Source of the DNA: a virus
IMG/VR virus record: IMGVR_UViG_3300007511_001396
Span: 1 to 64,000 of that record
Reading direction: 5' to 3' (one strand)
DNA length: 64,000 nt
The notes under the pieces are model-generated. The model was not told where the DNA came from, searched no databases, and saw only the letters and a list, made by a program, of their open reading frames with translations. Shown here one piece after another: positions 1 to 6,828 of the stretch. Position 1 is the first letter of the stretch, and the number at the start of each line of letters is the position of its first letter. The position numbers were made by a program, and so were the translations under genes.

Positions 1-96
1 ATGGCAGCATTGAACAATAGAAGTTATATTGGTATCGACGTATCAGAAGAATACTGCGGCGTAGCCAAAGAAAGAATCGAGGGCTGCGGTGGATAA
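1..96 (+). CDS. C-terminal fragment of a DNA methyltransferase
   Basis: The window opens inside a gene; the 31 residues before the TAA contain RSYIGIDVSEEYCGVAKERI. This matches the usual C-terminal block of N6-adenine/N4-cytosine DNA methylases, where an (R)xYIGIDxxxxYCxxAxxRI segment closes the SAM-binding fold. The catalytic (D/N)PPY and FxGxG motifs would lie upstream and are not visible, so specificity cannot be stated. The ATG at position 1 is probably an internal methionine. In a phage such an enzyme typically modifies the phage's own DNA against host restriction; that role is inference. Confidence 0.72.
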   Translation: MAALNNRSYIGIDVSEEYCGVAKERIEGCGG

Positions 97-168
97 GCCA
101 TGGTACTTATATGTGGTAATTGTACCGAAGCAGTGTAATCAATATAGTATAGAGAGCATAAAGAATAA

Positions 169-447
169 ATGAGTTATAGAAATTACAACACAGACATTGA
201 AGTAGGAGATCTAATCAAATGGATTGAAGGTGGATACAGAAAACCATTTGGTGAAAGCTATGATCCTGATGCTAAGAGAATAGGAATAGTGAAGCGTATA
301 ATATGGTCAACACGTGGAGGACCCCCAACATTGATAGCACAAAGTTTGGACAACAAAGAGTGGACGATAGGTCTTGCACATACAGTAATTATATCGAAAA
401 CAAAGGAAGTACAAATAACCAGCGAGAGTAAAGGAAATAAATGTTAA
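169..447 (+). CDS. Small SH3-like protein (GDLIKW type)
   Basis: A 92-residue protein of unknown function. Near residue 12 it has VGDLIKW, followed by a GIVKRI strand and a LIAQSLDN turn. This beta-rich pattern (GDL...GIV...) recurs in several other small proteins in this window (3231, 3424, 4558, 5415, 5655, 6354, 15571) and looks like a KOW/SH3-type barrel. The fold is inferred from pattern only. The gene ends in the start region of the next small gene (7-nt overlap), so the two are probably co-translated. Confidence 0.6.
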   Translation: MSYRNYNTDIEVGDLIKWIEGGYRKPFGESYDPDAKRIGIVKRIIWSTRGGPPTLIAQSLDNKEWTIGLAHTVIISKTKEVQITSESKGNKC

Positions 448-539
448 ACTTGTTTATAGCAGCAATAGTATCGTCAATGTTTTCAATTATAGCATATGAG
501 GTAGTAGCATTGTATAAAGAGAGAGATTATAGAGAGTAA
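441..539 (+). CDS. Small single-span membrane protein, 32 aa
   Basis: The ATG at 441 is preceded by AAGGA (431-435) and overlaps the end of the preceding gene. The product starts with a continuous hydrophobic stretch (LFIAAIVSSMFSIIAYEVVAL) followed by a charged tail KERDYRE, so it is predicted to be an N-terminally anchored membrane peptide. No family is recognised. Support is the ribosome binding site, the overlap and the membrane-like composition. Confidence 0.42.
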   Translation: MLNLFIAAIVSSMFSIIAYEVVALYKERDYRE

Positions 540-914
540 GAAGATATAAAGATATTATTACAGATGTATAGAGATATATGTGTATAGTGTGTATAGATTA
601 TAGAGATATTATAGAGAGAGAATAGAGTGATTTGTGTACGTAGTGTGCATAAGTGGGATAAAGTGGTAGATAGTGGAACATTGTGGAATAAGGTGACTGT
701 TACGCTGGAGGTGATGGTTGGTGATGGGTTGGCGGAAATGTAATCAGTGGTGTGAAGGCTGTGATGGTGTGTGGGTATTATGCCCCACCACAGGCCATCA
801 GTCAAGCAATACTTTCACTTATTTTCACCACCACAAAACGCCGCATACACCCACATAAGCCCCGATTTCCCCCGCAAATCAGCGACAGATAAACGACAAA
901 CCAAGGACAGATAA
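540..914. other. Non-coding stretch with abrupt strand-composition switch
   Basis: I see no convincing gene. From 540 to about 780 the + strand is rich in G, T and A with very few C (many tatagaga and gtg/ggt runs). From about 781 it abruptly becomes rich in C and A with few G (ccccacca, cacccacataagcccc). GTGGG at 765-769 can pair with CCCAC at 784-788 across the switch. A GTTACG hexamer lies at 699-704. Such switches are seen at replication origins and at recombination joints; which applies here is not known. Confidence 0.5.
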
Positions 915-1370
915 ATGATAACAAACACAGCAACCAACCCCGCCACAAACGAGCGTCTCCATCACGTAGACGACAAACTGCTCACATCGTTTGAAATATG
1001 CGTAATGCAACATATGCTTATTGCCTCATCTTACACTATCCCGTGTGGCAGTATTGGCAGAGATATAGAGAACTACGTCAGAACAACAGCAGAGATGCTT
1101 ATATTGTCTGGGTATGCTGGCTGGACTGACGACAGCTATACCACAATTGTCCCCACAGATGACGGCATTACTGTAGGAGATGCATATAAAGAATACTTTA
1201 AAAGCGTAACACAATCACTGTTACGGACATATTTGGACGCATATAGACTATTCATTGAGACATTGCCAGCACATGAAGGCTTGACAGCACATGAAGGCTT
1301 GACAGCACATGAAGGCTCGCCAGCACATGAAGGCTTGACAGCATATGAAAGAACAGTGCCAGCGTGCTAG
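915..1370 (+). CDS. Hypothetical protein ending in AHEGLT repeats
   Basis: A 151-residue ORF starting at an ATG after GGACAG. The first 115 residues have no recognised family; the C-terminus is four copies of the hexapeptide (L/S)(T/P)AHEG encoded by an 18-bp tandem DNA repeat. The repeat continues after the stop codon in apparently non-coding DNA, so the repeat may be a DNA element that happens to be read here rather than a protein domain. Composition is C-rich, unlike most genes in the window. Whether it is expressed is uncertain. Confidence 0.4.
   Translation: MITNTATNPATNERLHHVDDKLLTSFEICVMQHMLIASSYTIPCGSIGRDIENYVRTTAEMLILSGYAGWTDDSYTTIVPTDDGITVGDAYKEYFKSVTQSLLRTYLDAYRLFIETLPAHEGLTAHEGLTAHEGSPAHEGLTAYERTVPAC
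1269..1350 (+). repeat. 18-bp tandem repeat array, first block
   Basis: Four direct copies of GCACATGAAGGCTTGACA (units at 1269, 1287, 1305, 1323; the third reads GGCTCGCCA at its end) plus a decayed fifth at 1341. They lie at the 3' end of the ORF at 915. A second block of the same unit is found at 1432-1480. Confidence 0.85.
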
Positions 1371-1431
1371 TCACAAAAGCTCTTCTCCCTATAAGGGCTA
1401 CCAAGCCTCACGGTATCAAAAAGCCCGATTT

Positions 1432-1480
1432 GCATGAAGGCTTGCCAGCACATGAAGGCTTGCCAGCGCATGAAGGCATA
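1432..1480 (+). repeat. 18-bp tandem repeat array, second block
   Basis: Three further copies of the unit (GCATGAAGGCTTGCCA at 1432, GCACATGAAGGCTTGCCA at 1448, GCGCATGAAGGCAT at 1466), separated from the first block by about 80 bp that include the stop codon of the upstream ORF. The spacing and phase resemble iterons, but no initiator protein is recognised next to them. Confidence 0.8.
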
Positions 1481-1893
1481 TAACGCTACAAGCAACTACT
1501 TAATAGTGACGGCGCTCCTACGGCAGCCCGTTGCGATACAGTATCGTCCCAATAACCGCCCCTTTATGGATACATGGCTTTACACACAGCAGGGAATACA
1601 TCATAATCGCAGCAGGATGCCCACAGATAGCCTTCAAAAACAAGATGAGCCCCATCACAGGCGTACAAAAAGAGAAGGCCCACCAAGCCCCTCCAAGCCC
1701 CATTAACCCAACAACACATTGTTACGGTTATAACAACCCTCCAACTTTCAACAGAGAGTACATTAATGAGTTATTTGCGCCCTACTATCATCACGTATTT
1801 GTTACGTTTTGTTACAGACAGTAGAGGCTATTTGACGTTTAGCATACCACCTATCCAACCCATTGTCCCAATACACCCGAAGGAGCCAACAAA
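1481..1893. other. Gap with no supported gene
   Basis: C-rich sequence after the repeats. Two short overlapping open frames exist (about 1434-1706 and 1531-1824), but neither has a convincing start site, domain or composition, so I do not call them. GTTACG hexamers begin at 1721. Confidence 0.4.
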
Positions 1894-2025
1894 ATGAACA
1901 CAGTAAATCTACGTGATAGAGTAGCAGCCAGAGTCTCAACCGTAACATTGAACGCCACACTGTTACTTGCCGTAACATTAGGTTGGATTGCAATCGTAAC
2001 AAGCAAAACAATCAGAGGTGAATAG
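1894..2025 (+). CDS. Small membrane protein, 43 aa
   Basis: The ATG at 1894 follows a clear AGGAG Shine-Dalgarno (1881-1885). The product has a charged start (NLRDRVAARV) and one hydrophobic span (LLLAVTLGWIAIV), suggesting a single-pass inner-membrane peptide. Three CGTAAC motifs sit inside the gene and encode Val-Thr pairs. No family is recognised. Confidence 0.5.
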   Translation: MNTVNLRDRVAARVSTVTLNATLLLAVTLGWIAIVTSKTIRGE

Positions 2026-2322
2026 ATGTGTAAGTGTGCGTAATCATTGAGGTTTAATATGCTTTAGCGTAACATTTTTTGTTACGTGTAACAAGCGGTA
2101 CCCCCTACCCCCCTACCTAACGGAATGTATGTCCATACCGTAACTTGGCACGGGTCTTGCAGGCGTAGTCTCCGCAATAACACCCCGCAAAATTCCCAGA
2201 TCTAAAGCGTAACACCCGCGTAACAATGTTACAAAAAATGCCCAAAAAAAAATCCCACACTTTTAGAACACAACCTACTATTTACAATGTATTTTGAACA
2301 CAACCCCCACTGGAGACATCAA
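2026..2322. other. Intergenic control region upstream of the 2323 gene
   Basis: No gene seen. It holds six of the exact CGTAAC/GTTACG hexamers, a pyrimidine run (ccccctacccccctacc, 2101-2117), an A-run at 2243-2252 and, at 2278-2284, a CTATTTA element 39 nt before the next start. It probably contains the promoter for the following small-gene operon. Confidence 0.45.
2278..2284 (+). promoter_or_regulatory. CTATTTA element, candidate phage promoter
   Basis: One of about ten CTATTTA heptamers lying 16-39 nt upstream of start codons in this window; here 39 nt before the ATG at 2323. Candidate -10-like element only. Confidence 0.3.
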
Positions 2323-2643
2323 ATGAAAATCACGAAACAGCAGTTAATGCGCATTATCAAGGAAGAGTTAGCCAAAACAAACGAATGGCAAGCCTTCGCA
2401 AAAGATGAAGAAGAACCAATTCCTGATGATGATGACCTCGACAAAGAAGGTGAAGAATACGGTGCTGGTTGGAGATTCGCAAAGATGGAAAAATGGAATG
2501 ATACAGGCGCATTGCCTCCAGAGAATGCATCAGTACATTGGGAAGCTGGCTATAAAGCTTGGCAAGATAACGCATCGGGCAACATATATGAAGAAAATGT
2601 CGTCCAAAGTGTTATTGAAAAACTAGCGAATTCAAACAAGTGA
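2323..2643 (+). CDS. Hypothetical acidic protein with IIKEE N-terminus
   Basis: The ATG at 2323 follows GGAG and gives a start of MKITKQQLMRIIKEELAKTN. The same lead-in (K-I-x-K-x-x-L-x-x-IIKEE) opens the next gene and the nucleotidyltransferase at 23320. After the leader the protein is acidic (EEEPIPDDDDLDKEGEE) and then aromatic/acidic with no recognised domain. The leader is a short amphipathic helix ending in I-x-E-E, like T4 capsid-targeting peptides that are cut by the prohead protease; packaging is inference. It overlaps the next gene by 4 nt. Confidence 0.65.
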   Translation: MKITKQQLMRIIKEELAKTNEWQAFAKDEEEPIPDDDDLDKEGEEYGAGWRFAKMEKWNDTGALPPENASVHWEAGYKAWQDNASGNIYEENVVQSVIEKLANSNK

Positions 2644-2930
2644 AAATAAATAAATCTACATTGATGAACATAATCAAGGAAGAAATAAAAGAGGTGTTGG
2701 CAGAAGGTTGGTCTGACGATTCCATTCAGTCGCGAGTTGATGCTGCGGCAGCCAGAGCCTTCGACGTTGTTTCGCTTTGGGCAGATAAAAGCAACATAAG
2801 TCGACAAGAGTTTATGGACCAATATGAGCACCAAGGCGAAGAAAGTATTGTGAGAGGATTACTTTCGCTTAACAACGCTGACCCTCAAGAAGTCGAAGCC
2901 GAATTAGACTTCATCGAAAAACACATTTAA
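2640..2930 (+). CDS. Hypothetical protein with IIKEE N-terminus
   Basis: A 96-residue product starting at GTG 2640, coupled to the previous gene through GTGA. It begins with KINKSTLMNIIKEEIKEVLAE, closely matching the upstream gene's leader. The rest is helical (DDSIQSRVDAAAARAFDVVSLWADKSNI...) and unrecognised. The shared leader on adjacent but otherwise unlike proteins points to a targeting peptide rather than to common function. Confidence 0.6.
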   Translation: MKINKSTLMNIIKEEIKEVLAEGWSDDSIQSRVDAAAARAFDVVSLWADKSNISRQEFMDQYEHQGEESIVRGLLSLNNADPQEVEAELDFIEKHI

Positions 2931-2943
2931 CAGAAGGTGACGC

Positions 2944-3165
2944 TTGATAACTCCATTACAGTTTATTGATATATACGAGAGAGCATCTTGCGTTATGATA
3001 CATGCTACTCAGTGCTTAGTGTTGCTCCCAGAGGTGTGTGAGTATGCCGTGAGCCTTGAGAAAAAGATAAAAGAGCTAGAGGGCAGGCTTGAAAATCTTG
3101 AGGGACTAGAGGGCAAGCCTGAGCTCATGCAAAAACACAAAGAGAGAAAACTTCCACCTTGCTAA
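2944..3165 (+). CDS. Hypothetical coiled-coil protein
   Basis: A 73-residue product from TTG 2944, preceded by GAAGGTGA. It has a hydrophobic first half with three cysteines and a Leu/Glu/Lys-rich second half (KKIKELEGRLENLEGLEGK) likely to form a short coiled coil. No family recognised; the start codon is uncertain. Confidence 0.42.
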   Translation: MITPLQFIDIYERASCVMIHATQCLVLLPEVCEYAVSLEKKIKELEGRLENLEGLEGKPELMQKHKERKLPPC

Positions 3166-3230
3166 AAATACTTATCCGTGTTATAATAGAAGAAGCAGTT
3201 ACAGTAATATACAATAAGGTAAGCGACATA

Positions 3231-3443
3231 ATGAACCCCACACCAAATCTAGTCAAAGGCGACCTAGTTGTAAGACATTACAGACACTATCCTTTCATTA
3301 GGCCATCCAATTTCTTACAACTAGGAATAATAATGAATGAAATGGACGATAACGTTGTTGAAGTGTATTGGTTCCAAGCTAAAACAAACGAAAGAGTAAC
3401 AAAGAAAGAGCTGGATATAGTAAATGGGCATTCAGAAAAATAA
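3231..3443 (+). CDS. Small SH3-like protein (KGDLVV type)
   Basis: The ATG at 3231 has AAGG 11 nt upstream and gives a 70-residue protein with VKGDLVVRHY, LGIIMNEM and VVEVYWF strands, the pattern of the small SH3-like family in this window. A longer frame from TTG 3159 would add a hydrophobic leader (LKILIRVIIEEAV) resembling the IIKEE leaders but has no ribosome binding site. Function unknown. Confidence 0.55.
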   Translation: MNPTPNLVKGDLVVRHYRHYPFIRPSNFLQLGIIMNEMDDNVVEVYWFQAKTNERVTKKELDIVNGHSEK

Positions 3444-3666
3444 AACTGCGCATATTATAAGAAAGTCTAGCCGAATGCTTAAGAAGGGTGACCTTGTGGC
3501 AAAAGACGCATATGTGTATAGCCCAGATCGTTATGGTATAGTGATAAATGTTGTCGACAAGAAGACGGTAGATGTATATTGGCTTGATAGCAATAGCTAC
3601 CCTTGGTATAGGCAACAGTCGTCTATGCAAACGAGACACCTGAGACTGTTGTCAAGTGTGGACTAA
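3424..3666 (+). CDS. Small SH3-like protein (KKGDLVAK type)
   Basis: An 80-residue product with LKKGDLVAKDAY, YGIVINVVD and VDVYWLDSN, very similar in pattern to the preceding gene (GDLV...GI(I/V)...V(E/D)VYW), so the two are probably tandem paralogues. A shorter start at ATG 3475 just before MLKKGDL is possible. The gene overlaps the end of the leftward ADP-ribosyltransferase by 4 nt. Confidence 0.58.
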   Translation: MGIQKNKTAHIIRKSSRMLKKGDLVAKDAYVYSPDRYGIVINVVDKKTVDVYWLDSNSYPWYRQQSSMQTRHLRLLSSVD

Positions 3667-4499
3667 ACCTCTTCACAGATGATAAAGAGTCCACTTTTTG
3701 GCTTGTGTATTTCTTTAATGCGAACTTGGCCTTTCCTGATTACTTCTTGCTCGTCCGGGTAGACCGAAAAAGAAAAAACTGGAGCGCCTGTTTTCGGACG
3801 TCTAATCATCAACAAGCATCTAATTTTTGTTGAGTGTTCATCGGGTCCAACGTAGATAAAACTTCGAGCTTGTTCTTCATCAGCAGTCCATGAAGATAAG
3901 TCGCGACCAAACATCATTCCAACCTTTAACTCGCTTGCAACATCTTGCGGCAACATTATGCCACGATATATGCTTTGGATGTTGTTCGAAGAGCGTATGC
4001 TGCCTTGCGCCATAGCACTAATTAATGTGTTGGCGACTTGATACTCTCCCAAGCTTGTTTCTACGTCTCCAGCTTTATCGGATTCTCTCCCCAAATTCCT
4101 TAACGTATCCGCCAAGTGTCCAGTAGCCTTGGATTTATCTTTATTGAAATTAGACGGATCGCGGACAGATTCGACATTGCCGCCTGTAAATAAGGCAATA
4201 GACGTCTGTATTATCGTCTGAAAGTCGTCGGTGTTTTTTTGTTTTGCTAATGACTCCTCATCTGTTCCCAAATATGACTTATATTCTGCCCAAGTGCTAA
4301 AGAGTCCTTGTGACGCAAGCTGGTTGGCGACAATGCTGACGAAATCTTGTTCCGGTGATTCCTCCATCGAGAGGGAGTCTTGGAAGTTGTCGTCGATTGG
4401 CCTGCCGGATGCGTGTGTTGCCGATAGTATGTCGTCGAGTGTGTCGGTTGCGCTTGATTCTTTTATTAGTTTGCGCCAGTTTTCTATTATTAATTTCAT
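3663..4499 (-). CDS. ADP-ribosyltransferase (R-S-E class) with head-targeting-like leader
   Basis: A 278-residue protein and the only leftward gene in the window. The C-terminal 100 residues show the R-S-E signature of arginine ADP-ribosyltransferases: R179 in IYRG, S202/S203 in LSSWT, and the catalytic E-x-E at 250-252 in PDEQEVI. T4 Alt, ModA and ModB belong to this class, and Alt is carried in the head and injected. The N-terminus MKLIIENWRKLIKE|S matches the shared leader on other proteins here and ends in I-K-E before Ser, like a T4 gp21-type cleavage site. The likely role is modification of host proteins at the start of infection (inference). Expression is driven from the palindromic region at 4500-4543. 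Confidence 0.82.
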   Translation of the reverse strand: MKLIIENWRKLIKESSATDTLDDILSATHASGRPIDDNFQDSLSMEESPEQDFVSIVANQLASQGLFSTWAEYKSYLGTDEESLAKQKNTDDFQTIIQTSIALFTGGNVESVRDPSNFNKDKSKATGHLADTLRNLGRESDKAGDVETSLGEYQVANTLISAMAQGSIRSSNNIQSIYRGIMLPQDVASELKVGMMFGRDLSSWTADEEQARSFIYVGPDEHSTKIRCLLMIRRPKTGAPVFSFSVYPDEQEVIRKGQVRIKEIHKPKSGLFIICEEV

Positions 4500-4543
4500 T
4501 TATTAAGCCTTTCATTTTAAATAGTGTGTGAAAGGCTTAATAA
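4500..4543. promoter_or_regulatory. 15-bp perfect inverted repeat between divergent genes
   Basis: TTATTAAGCCTTTCA (4500-4514) and its exact complement TGAAAGGCTTAATAA (4529-4543) flank a 14-nt spacer. It lies between the leftward ADP-ribosyltransferase start (4499) and the rightward gene at 4558. On the minus strand the arm includes AAAGG, which serves as a ribosome binding site for the transferase, so the structure could act as an operator, an RNA hairpin controlling translation, or both. There is no T-run to support a terminator. Confidence 0.65.
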
Positions 4544-4557
4544 CTAGTAGTTAGTGT

Positions 4558-4788
4558 ATGAGAACAGGCACTTTAGTATCCTTAAAAAATATGAATGACT
4601 GGGAGATGTATGGTGGCCGTGAGAATGGCAAATATGGCATCATTCTTGGCGTTGGTGATGTGTGGGATTTCCACACGTCGCAACCGTTAACCGACGAGAC
4701 AGTTGGCTATCGTGTATTATGGCATGATGGACATTGCGATGTGTATTGGGAATATGAATTGCAAATAATCAGTGAAGTAAAGCCTTGA
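4558..4788 (+). CDS. Small SH3-like protein (RTGTLVSL type)
   Basis: A 76-residue product with MRTGTLVSLKN, KYGIILGVGD and a C-terminal GHCDVYWEYELQII. The order (GxLV, GIIL, DVYW) matches the SH3-like family nearby. Function unknown; it ends just before the next gene. Confidence 0.58.
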   Translation: MRTGTLVSLKNMNDWEMYGGRENGKYGIILGVGDVWDFHTSQPLTDETVGYRVLWHDGHCDVYWEYELQIISEVKP

Positions 4789-4817
4789 GTCAGCTACTTA
4801 TTGTAGAGGCAATTGTA

Positions 4818-5084
4818 ATGACACGTAATGAAAATTTTAGAGCAATAATACTAGAAGAGCTAACAAAGACTGATAAAACTGAAATTAAGAAAATGATTTC
4901 GACTGAAGTTGAGAAAAATCTAAAGAAAGAGTTGAAAGATGCGCTTGCTGATGAACTAACCAAGGCGTTAAATTCTAAAGCAACAAAGGAAGACATTGCC
5001 GAAATAACCAAAAAAGTTATGAAGAAGCTTTATAAAGATTTATCTTACCATCATCCCTATATTATCGACCGAATAAAGGTCTAA
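4818..5084 (+). CDS. Conserved helical phage protein with IILEE leader
   Basis: The ATG at 4818 follows AGAGG with good spacing and gives an 88-residue protein. It starts MTRNENFRAIILEELTKTDK and continues as a lysine/glutamate-rich helix, ending in KKLYKDLSYHHPYIIDRIKV. I recall similar small helical proteins ending in HPYIIDRI in marine T4-like phages but cannot name a function. The leader is a weaker relative of the IIKEE leaders. An upstream TTG at 4785 is less likely. Confidence 0.6.
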   Translation: MTRNENFRAIILEELTKTDKTEIKKMISTEVEKNLKKELKDALADELTKALNSKATKEDIAEITKKVMKKLYKDLSYHHPYIIDRIKV

Positions 5085-5099
5085 ACAACTTCTGGTGCT

Positions 5100-5106
5100 C
5101 TATTTA
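5100..5106 (+). promoter_or_regulatory. CTATTTA element, candidate phage promoter
   Basis: CTATTTA in the 60-bp gap before the gene at 5145, 39 nt upstream of its ATG. Same heptamer and orientation as at 2278, 15540, 15849, 21153, 21775 and 57594. Confidence 0.33.
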
Positions 5107-5144
5107 AGGGCAATCAAAGCTACAAAGCTTAAAGGAATGAAGAA

Positions 5145-5408
5145 ATGAGTATTAAAATTGGTGCCTTATTGGCTTTTTTGGTGGTAGGCTCTTTGGGAAC
5201 GGGCACTGCAGCGGTTAATTTTAAATCTATTGAATCAAAAGATAATTTAAGAACAGTTGAAGACATTCAGGCAGCCACAATGTATCATGAAATGATTCTT
5301 GTTGCTCCGAATACTTGTTCAACAGAAGAGGTTACAATCGAGAAAAAAATTACGTGTTTTGATAATGAACTTGAATGGTTGATTATATCTGAGGAATCTC
5401 CTATCTAA
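5145..5408 (+). CDS. Small exported or membrane-anchored protein
   Basis: An 87-residue product from ATG 5145 (AAAGGA upstream). The first 24 residues form a signal-like hydrophobic stretch (IGALLAFLVVGSLGTGTAAV); the rest contains two cysteines (residues about 59 and 71) that could form a periplasmic disulfide. No family recognised. Export is predicted from the leader only. Confidence 0.55.
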   Translation: MSIKIGALLAFLVVGSLGTGTAAVNFKSIESKDNLRTVEDIQAATMYHEMILVAPNTCSTEEVTIEKKITCFDNELEWLIISEESPI

Positions 5409-5414
5409 TAATGT

Positions 5415-5651
5415 ATGAGGATTATTTCGTTAAAAATAGGACAGTTGATTCAAGATACGGCCACAGGCGAAATAGGACTCCTTATAAGACGTTATAACGT
5501 TATTCCAGAGTGTGACCCCGCAGTCTGGGTGTGGGAAGTGCTGTGGACTGGTGCCCAATCTAGCGACCAGCGTCGCGTCGACATTTATACAGAAGAAGGT
5601 ATAAAAAATATGATATTGTCCGAAGTATTTCAAGAAATTAAAAGTATTTAA
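5415..5651 (+). CDS. Small SH3-like protein (KIGQLIQD type)
   Basis: A 78-residue protein with LKIGQLIQD, GEIGLLIRRYN and VWVWEVLWTG. It is clearly related to the next gene (VGDLIID, HIGVLVRRTH, VYIWEILWIRD), so the two are tandem paralogues, and both fit the wider SH3-like set. The ribosome binding site is weak and the gene directly follows 5145, suggesting coupled translation. Confidence 0.6.
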   Translation: MRIISLKIGQLIQDTATGEIGLLIRRYNVIPECDPAVWVWEVLWTGAQSSDQRRVDIYTEEGIKNMILSEVFQEIKSI

Positions 5652-5654
5652 AAT

Positions 5655-5945
5655 ATGTACGATGAATACTTGCGAAAGAGCTTAAAAGATGTTATATTAA
5701 CTGTAGGCGATCTGATTATTGATATCGGAGGTGGACATATTGGAGTCCTTGTCAGACGAACCCATAGAATAGATATCATTGAAGATGATGTTTACATATG
5801 GGAGATCTTGTGGATCAGAGATATGACTCTACAGTCGATAGATGTGCCCAGAGATAGTCGATTAGAAGAAGATAATTTAAAAACATCAATAATAATGGGA
5901 ATTTATGACTGGTTCCCAGTAACAGGAGAGCAAAATGACATATAG
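5655..5945 (+). CDS. Small SH3-like protein (VGDLIIDI type)
   Basis: A 96-residue paralogue of the preceding gene: LTVGDLIIDIGGGHIGVLVR and VYIWEILW align with its neighbour's strands. It has an N-terminal helical extension (EYLRKSLKDVI). Function unknown; it overlaps the next gene by 11 nt. Confidence 0.6.
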   Translation: MYDEYLRKSLKDVILTVGDLIIDIGGGHIGVLVRRTHRIDIIEDDVYIWEILWIRDMTLQSIDVPRDSRLEEDNLKTSIIMGIYDWFPVTGEQNDI

Positions 5946-6387
5946 TTGGAACGTTTACAAGCTATTTAAGAGCGGCAAAAGGGCAAAAGCGCCAGTTGTT
6001 ACATTTGAACATGAAAATGGAGAAGATGTAGATGATTTTTTCGATAATAATATTAAAACAACGTTTGCAGGGCGAGCACTTGAGGCCAAATATCTCTTAT
6101 TAAGGAGTGATTTGTCCCAAGTTAGCGAAATTAGACAAACTGATGACAAAAATAAAAAGTTTTTGGTTGAATGTGGGAGAATAGTTACTCAGAATTTAAC
6201 AGAAGCAGGCAAATCGGTTGAAAATTTAGGCAGTGCGCTTGTTTATTGTAAAGAAAGTCAATGGAAGTGGCAATGGGCGGCAATAGAACGTGGCACTGGT
6301 CATTATGCTCATGGCGCATCACCTCTTTTTAACAGTGGAAAGGAGGCAGATGAGTGGATGAACGAAAAGATATCTCAAAACACATAA
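5935..6387 (+). CDS. Hypothetical protein, 150 aa
   Basis: A soluble mixed alpha/beta protein with no recognised family. It begins MTYSWNVYKLFKSGKRAKAP and has a tryptophan-rich stretch (SQWKWQWAAIERG) near residue 113. The gene overlaps both neighbours and belongs to the same small-gene operon. Confidence 0.5.
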   Translation: MTYSWNVYKLFKSGKRAKAPVVTFEHENGEDVDDFFDNNIKTTFAGRALEAKYLLLRSDLSQVSEIRQTDDKNKKFLVECGRIVTQNLTEAGKSVENLGSALVYCKESQWKWQWAAIERGTGHYAHGASPLFNSGKEADEWMNEKISQNT

Positions 6388-6590
6388 CTTGGGAAATTAA
6401 ACGTGGCGACCTAGTAAAAGTAAAACATTTTGACAAGACCGGGGATACATTTTATAGGTGTGGGTTAGTTTTAGAGAGAGAAATAACTAATCAACGAGAT
6501 TTATTCCCCCAAGCACGCATCTTAGTCTTCGCGACCGGCCAAGAGATACTAGTTTATCCAGCTTATGTTGATTTAATTTCAGCATCATAG
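6354..6590 (+). CDS. Small SH3-like protein (KRGDLVKV type)
   Basis: GTG 6354 is preceded by AAGGAGG with 7-nt spacing, a strong reason to choose it although it lies inside the preceding gene. The 78-residue product has IKRGDLVKVKHF, FYRCGLVLERE and RILVFATGQEILVYP, again the GDLV...GLV...(V) pattern of the small SH3-like family. Function unknown. Confidence 0.6.
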   Translation: MDERKDISKHITWEIKRGDLVKVKHFDKTGDTFYRCGLVLEREITNQRDLFPQARILVFATGQEILVYPAYVDLISAS

Positions 6591-6641
6591 TAAAATTCAA
6601 ACATTTCACTTCTACGTATCTATATGTAGGAGTGTTTTTTT

Positions 6642-6812
6642 ATGTATACCCGTTTTCAAAAAATGGTGCTTTGGACTACCTTTTCGGCTATTTGTGTCAA
6701 TATAGGCATCCTTATGTATGCTAACTGGTCAAACAATTTCGAATTACAGATTATTTCTATTTTAAATATGATTTTATTGAGTTGTGTTCTCTTACGCGAA
6801 GATACAAAATAA
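6642..6812 (+). CDS. Small two-span membrane protein, 56 aa
   Basis: ATG 6642 follows TAGGAG. The product has two hydrophobic segments (VLWTTFSAICVNIGILMY and LQIISILNMILLSCVLL) joined by a short polar loop and ends REDTK. Too small for family recognition; it could be a holin-like or superinfection-type membrane protein, but nothing in the sequence decides this. Confidence 0.5.
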   Translation: MYTRFQKMVLWTTFSAICVNIGILMYANWSNNFELQIISILNMILLSCVLLREDTK

Positions 6813-6828
6813 TAGGAGTGTTTTTAGA

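Larger units (their letters stand above)
699..2232. repeat. Cluster of CGTAAC/GTTACG hexamers
   Basis: Exact copies (either strand) start at 699, 1205, 1220, 1721, 1801, 1941, 1971, 1995, 2068, 2081, 2139, 2208 and 2219, with further GTTAC/GTAAC variants at 1811, 1962, 2089 and 2228. Ten of the 13 exact copies fall in about 500 bp (1721-2224), where a random sequence would be expected to hold far fewer than one. Copies lie in both coding and non-coding DNA, so this is a DNA-level signal, perhaps binding sites for a regulator or replication initiator. Confidence 0.7.

Noticed and set aside
527-805. Leftward 92-aa open frame
   Set aside because: It is a by-product of the C-poor low-complexity stretch; product is Ser/Thr/His/Ile-rich with no ribosome binding site or domain.
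1434-1824. Two overlapping rightward open frames after the tandem repeats
   Set aside because: Weak starts, unusual composition (Pro/His/Tyr-rich), no domain, and mutually overlapping; no basis to choose either.
4297-4515. 72-aa leftward frame overlapping the ADP-ribosyltransferase start
   Set aside because: Arg/Thr-rich shadow in another frame of the transferase gene; the ribosome binding site and leader fit the transferase.
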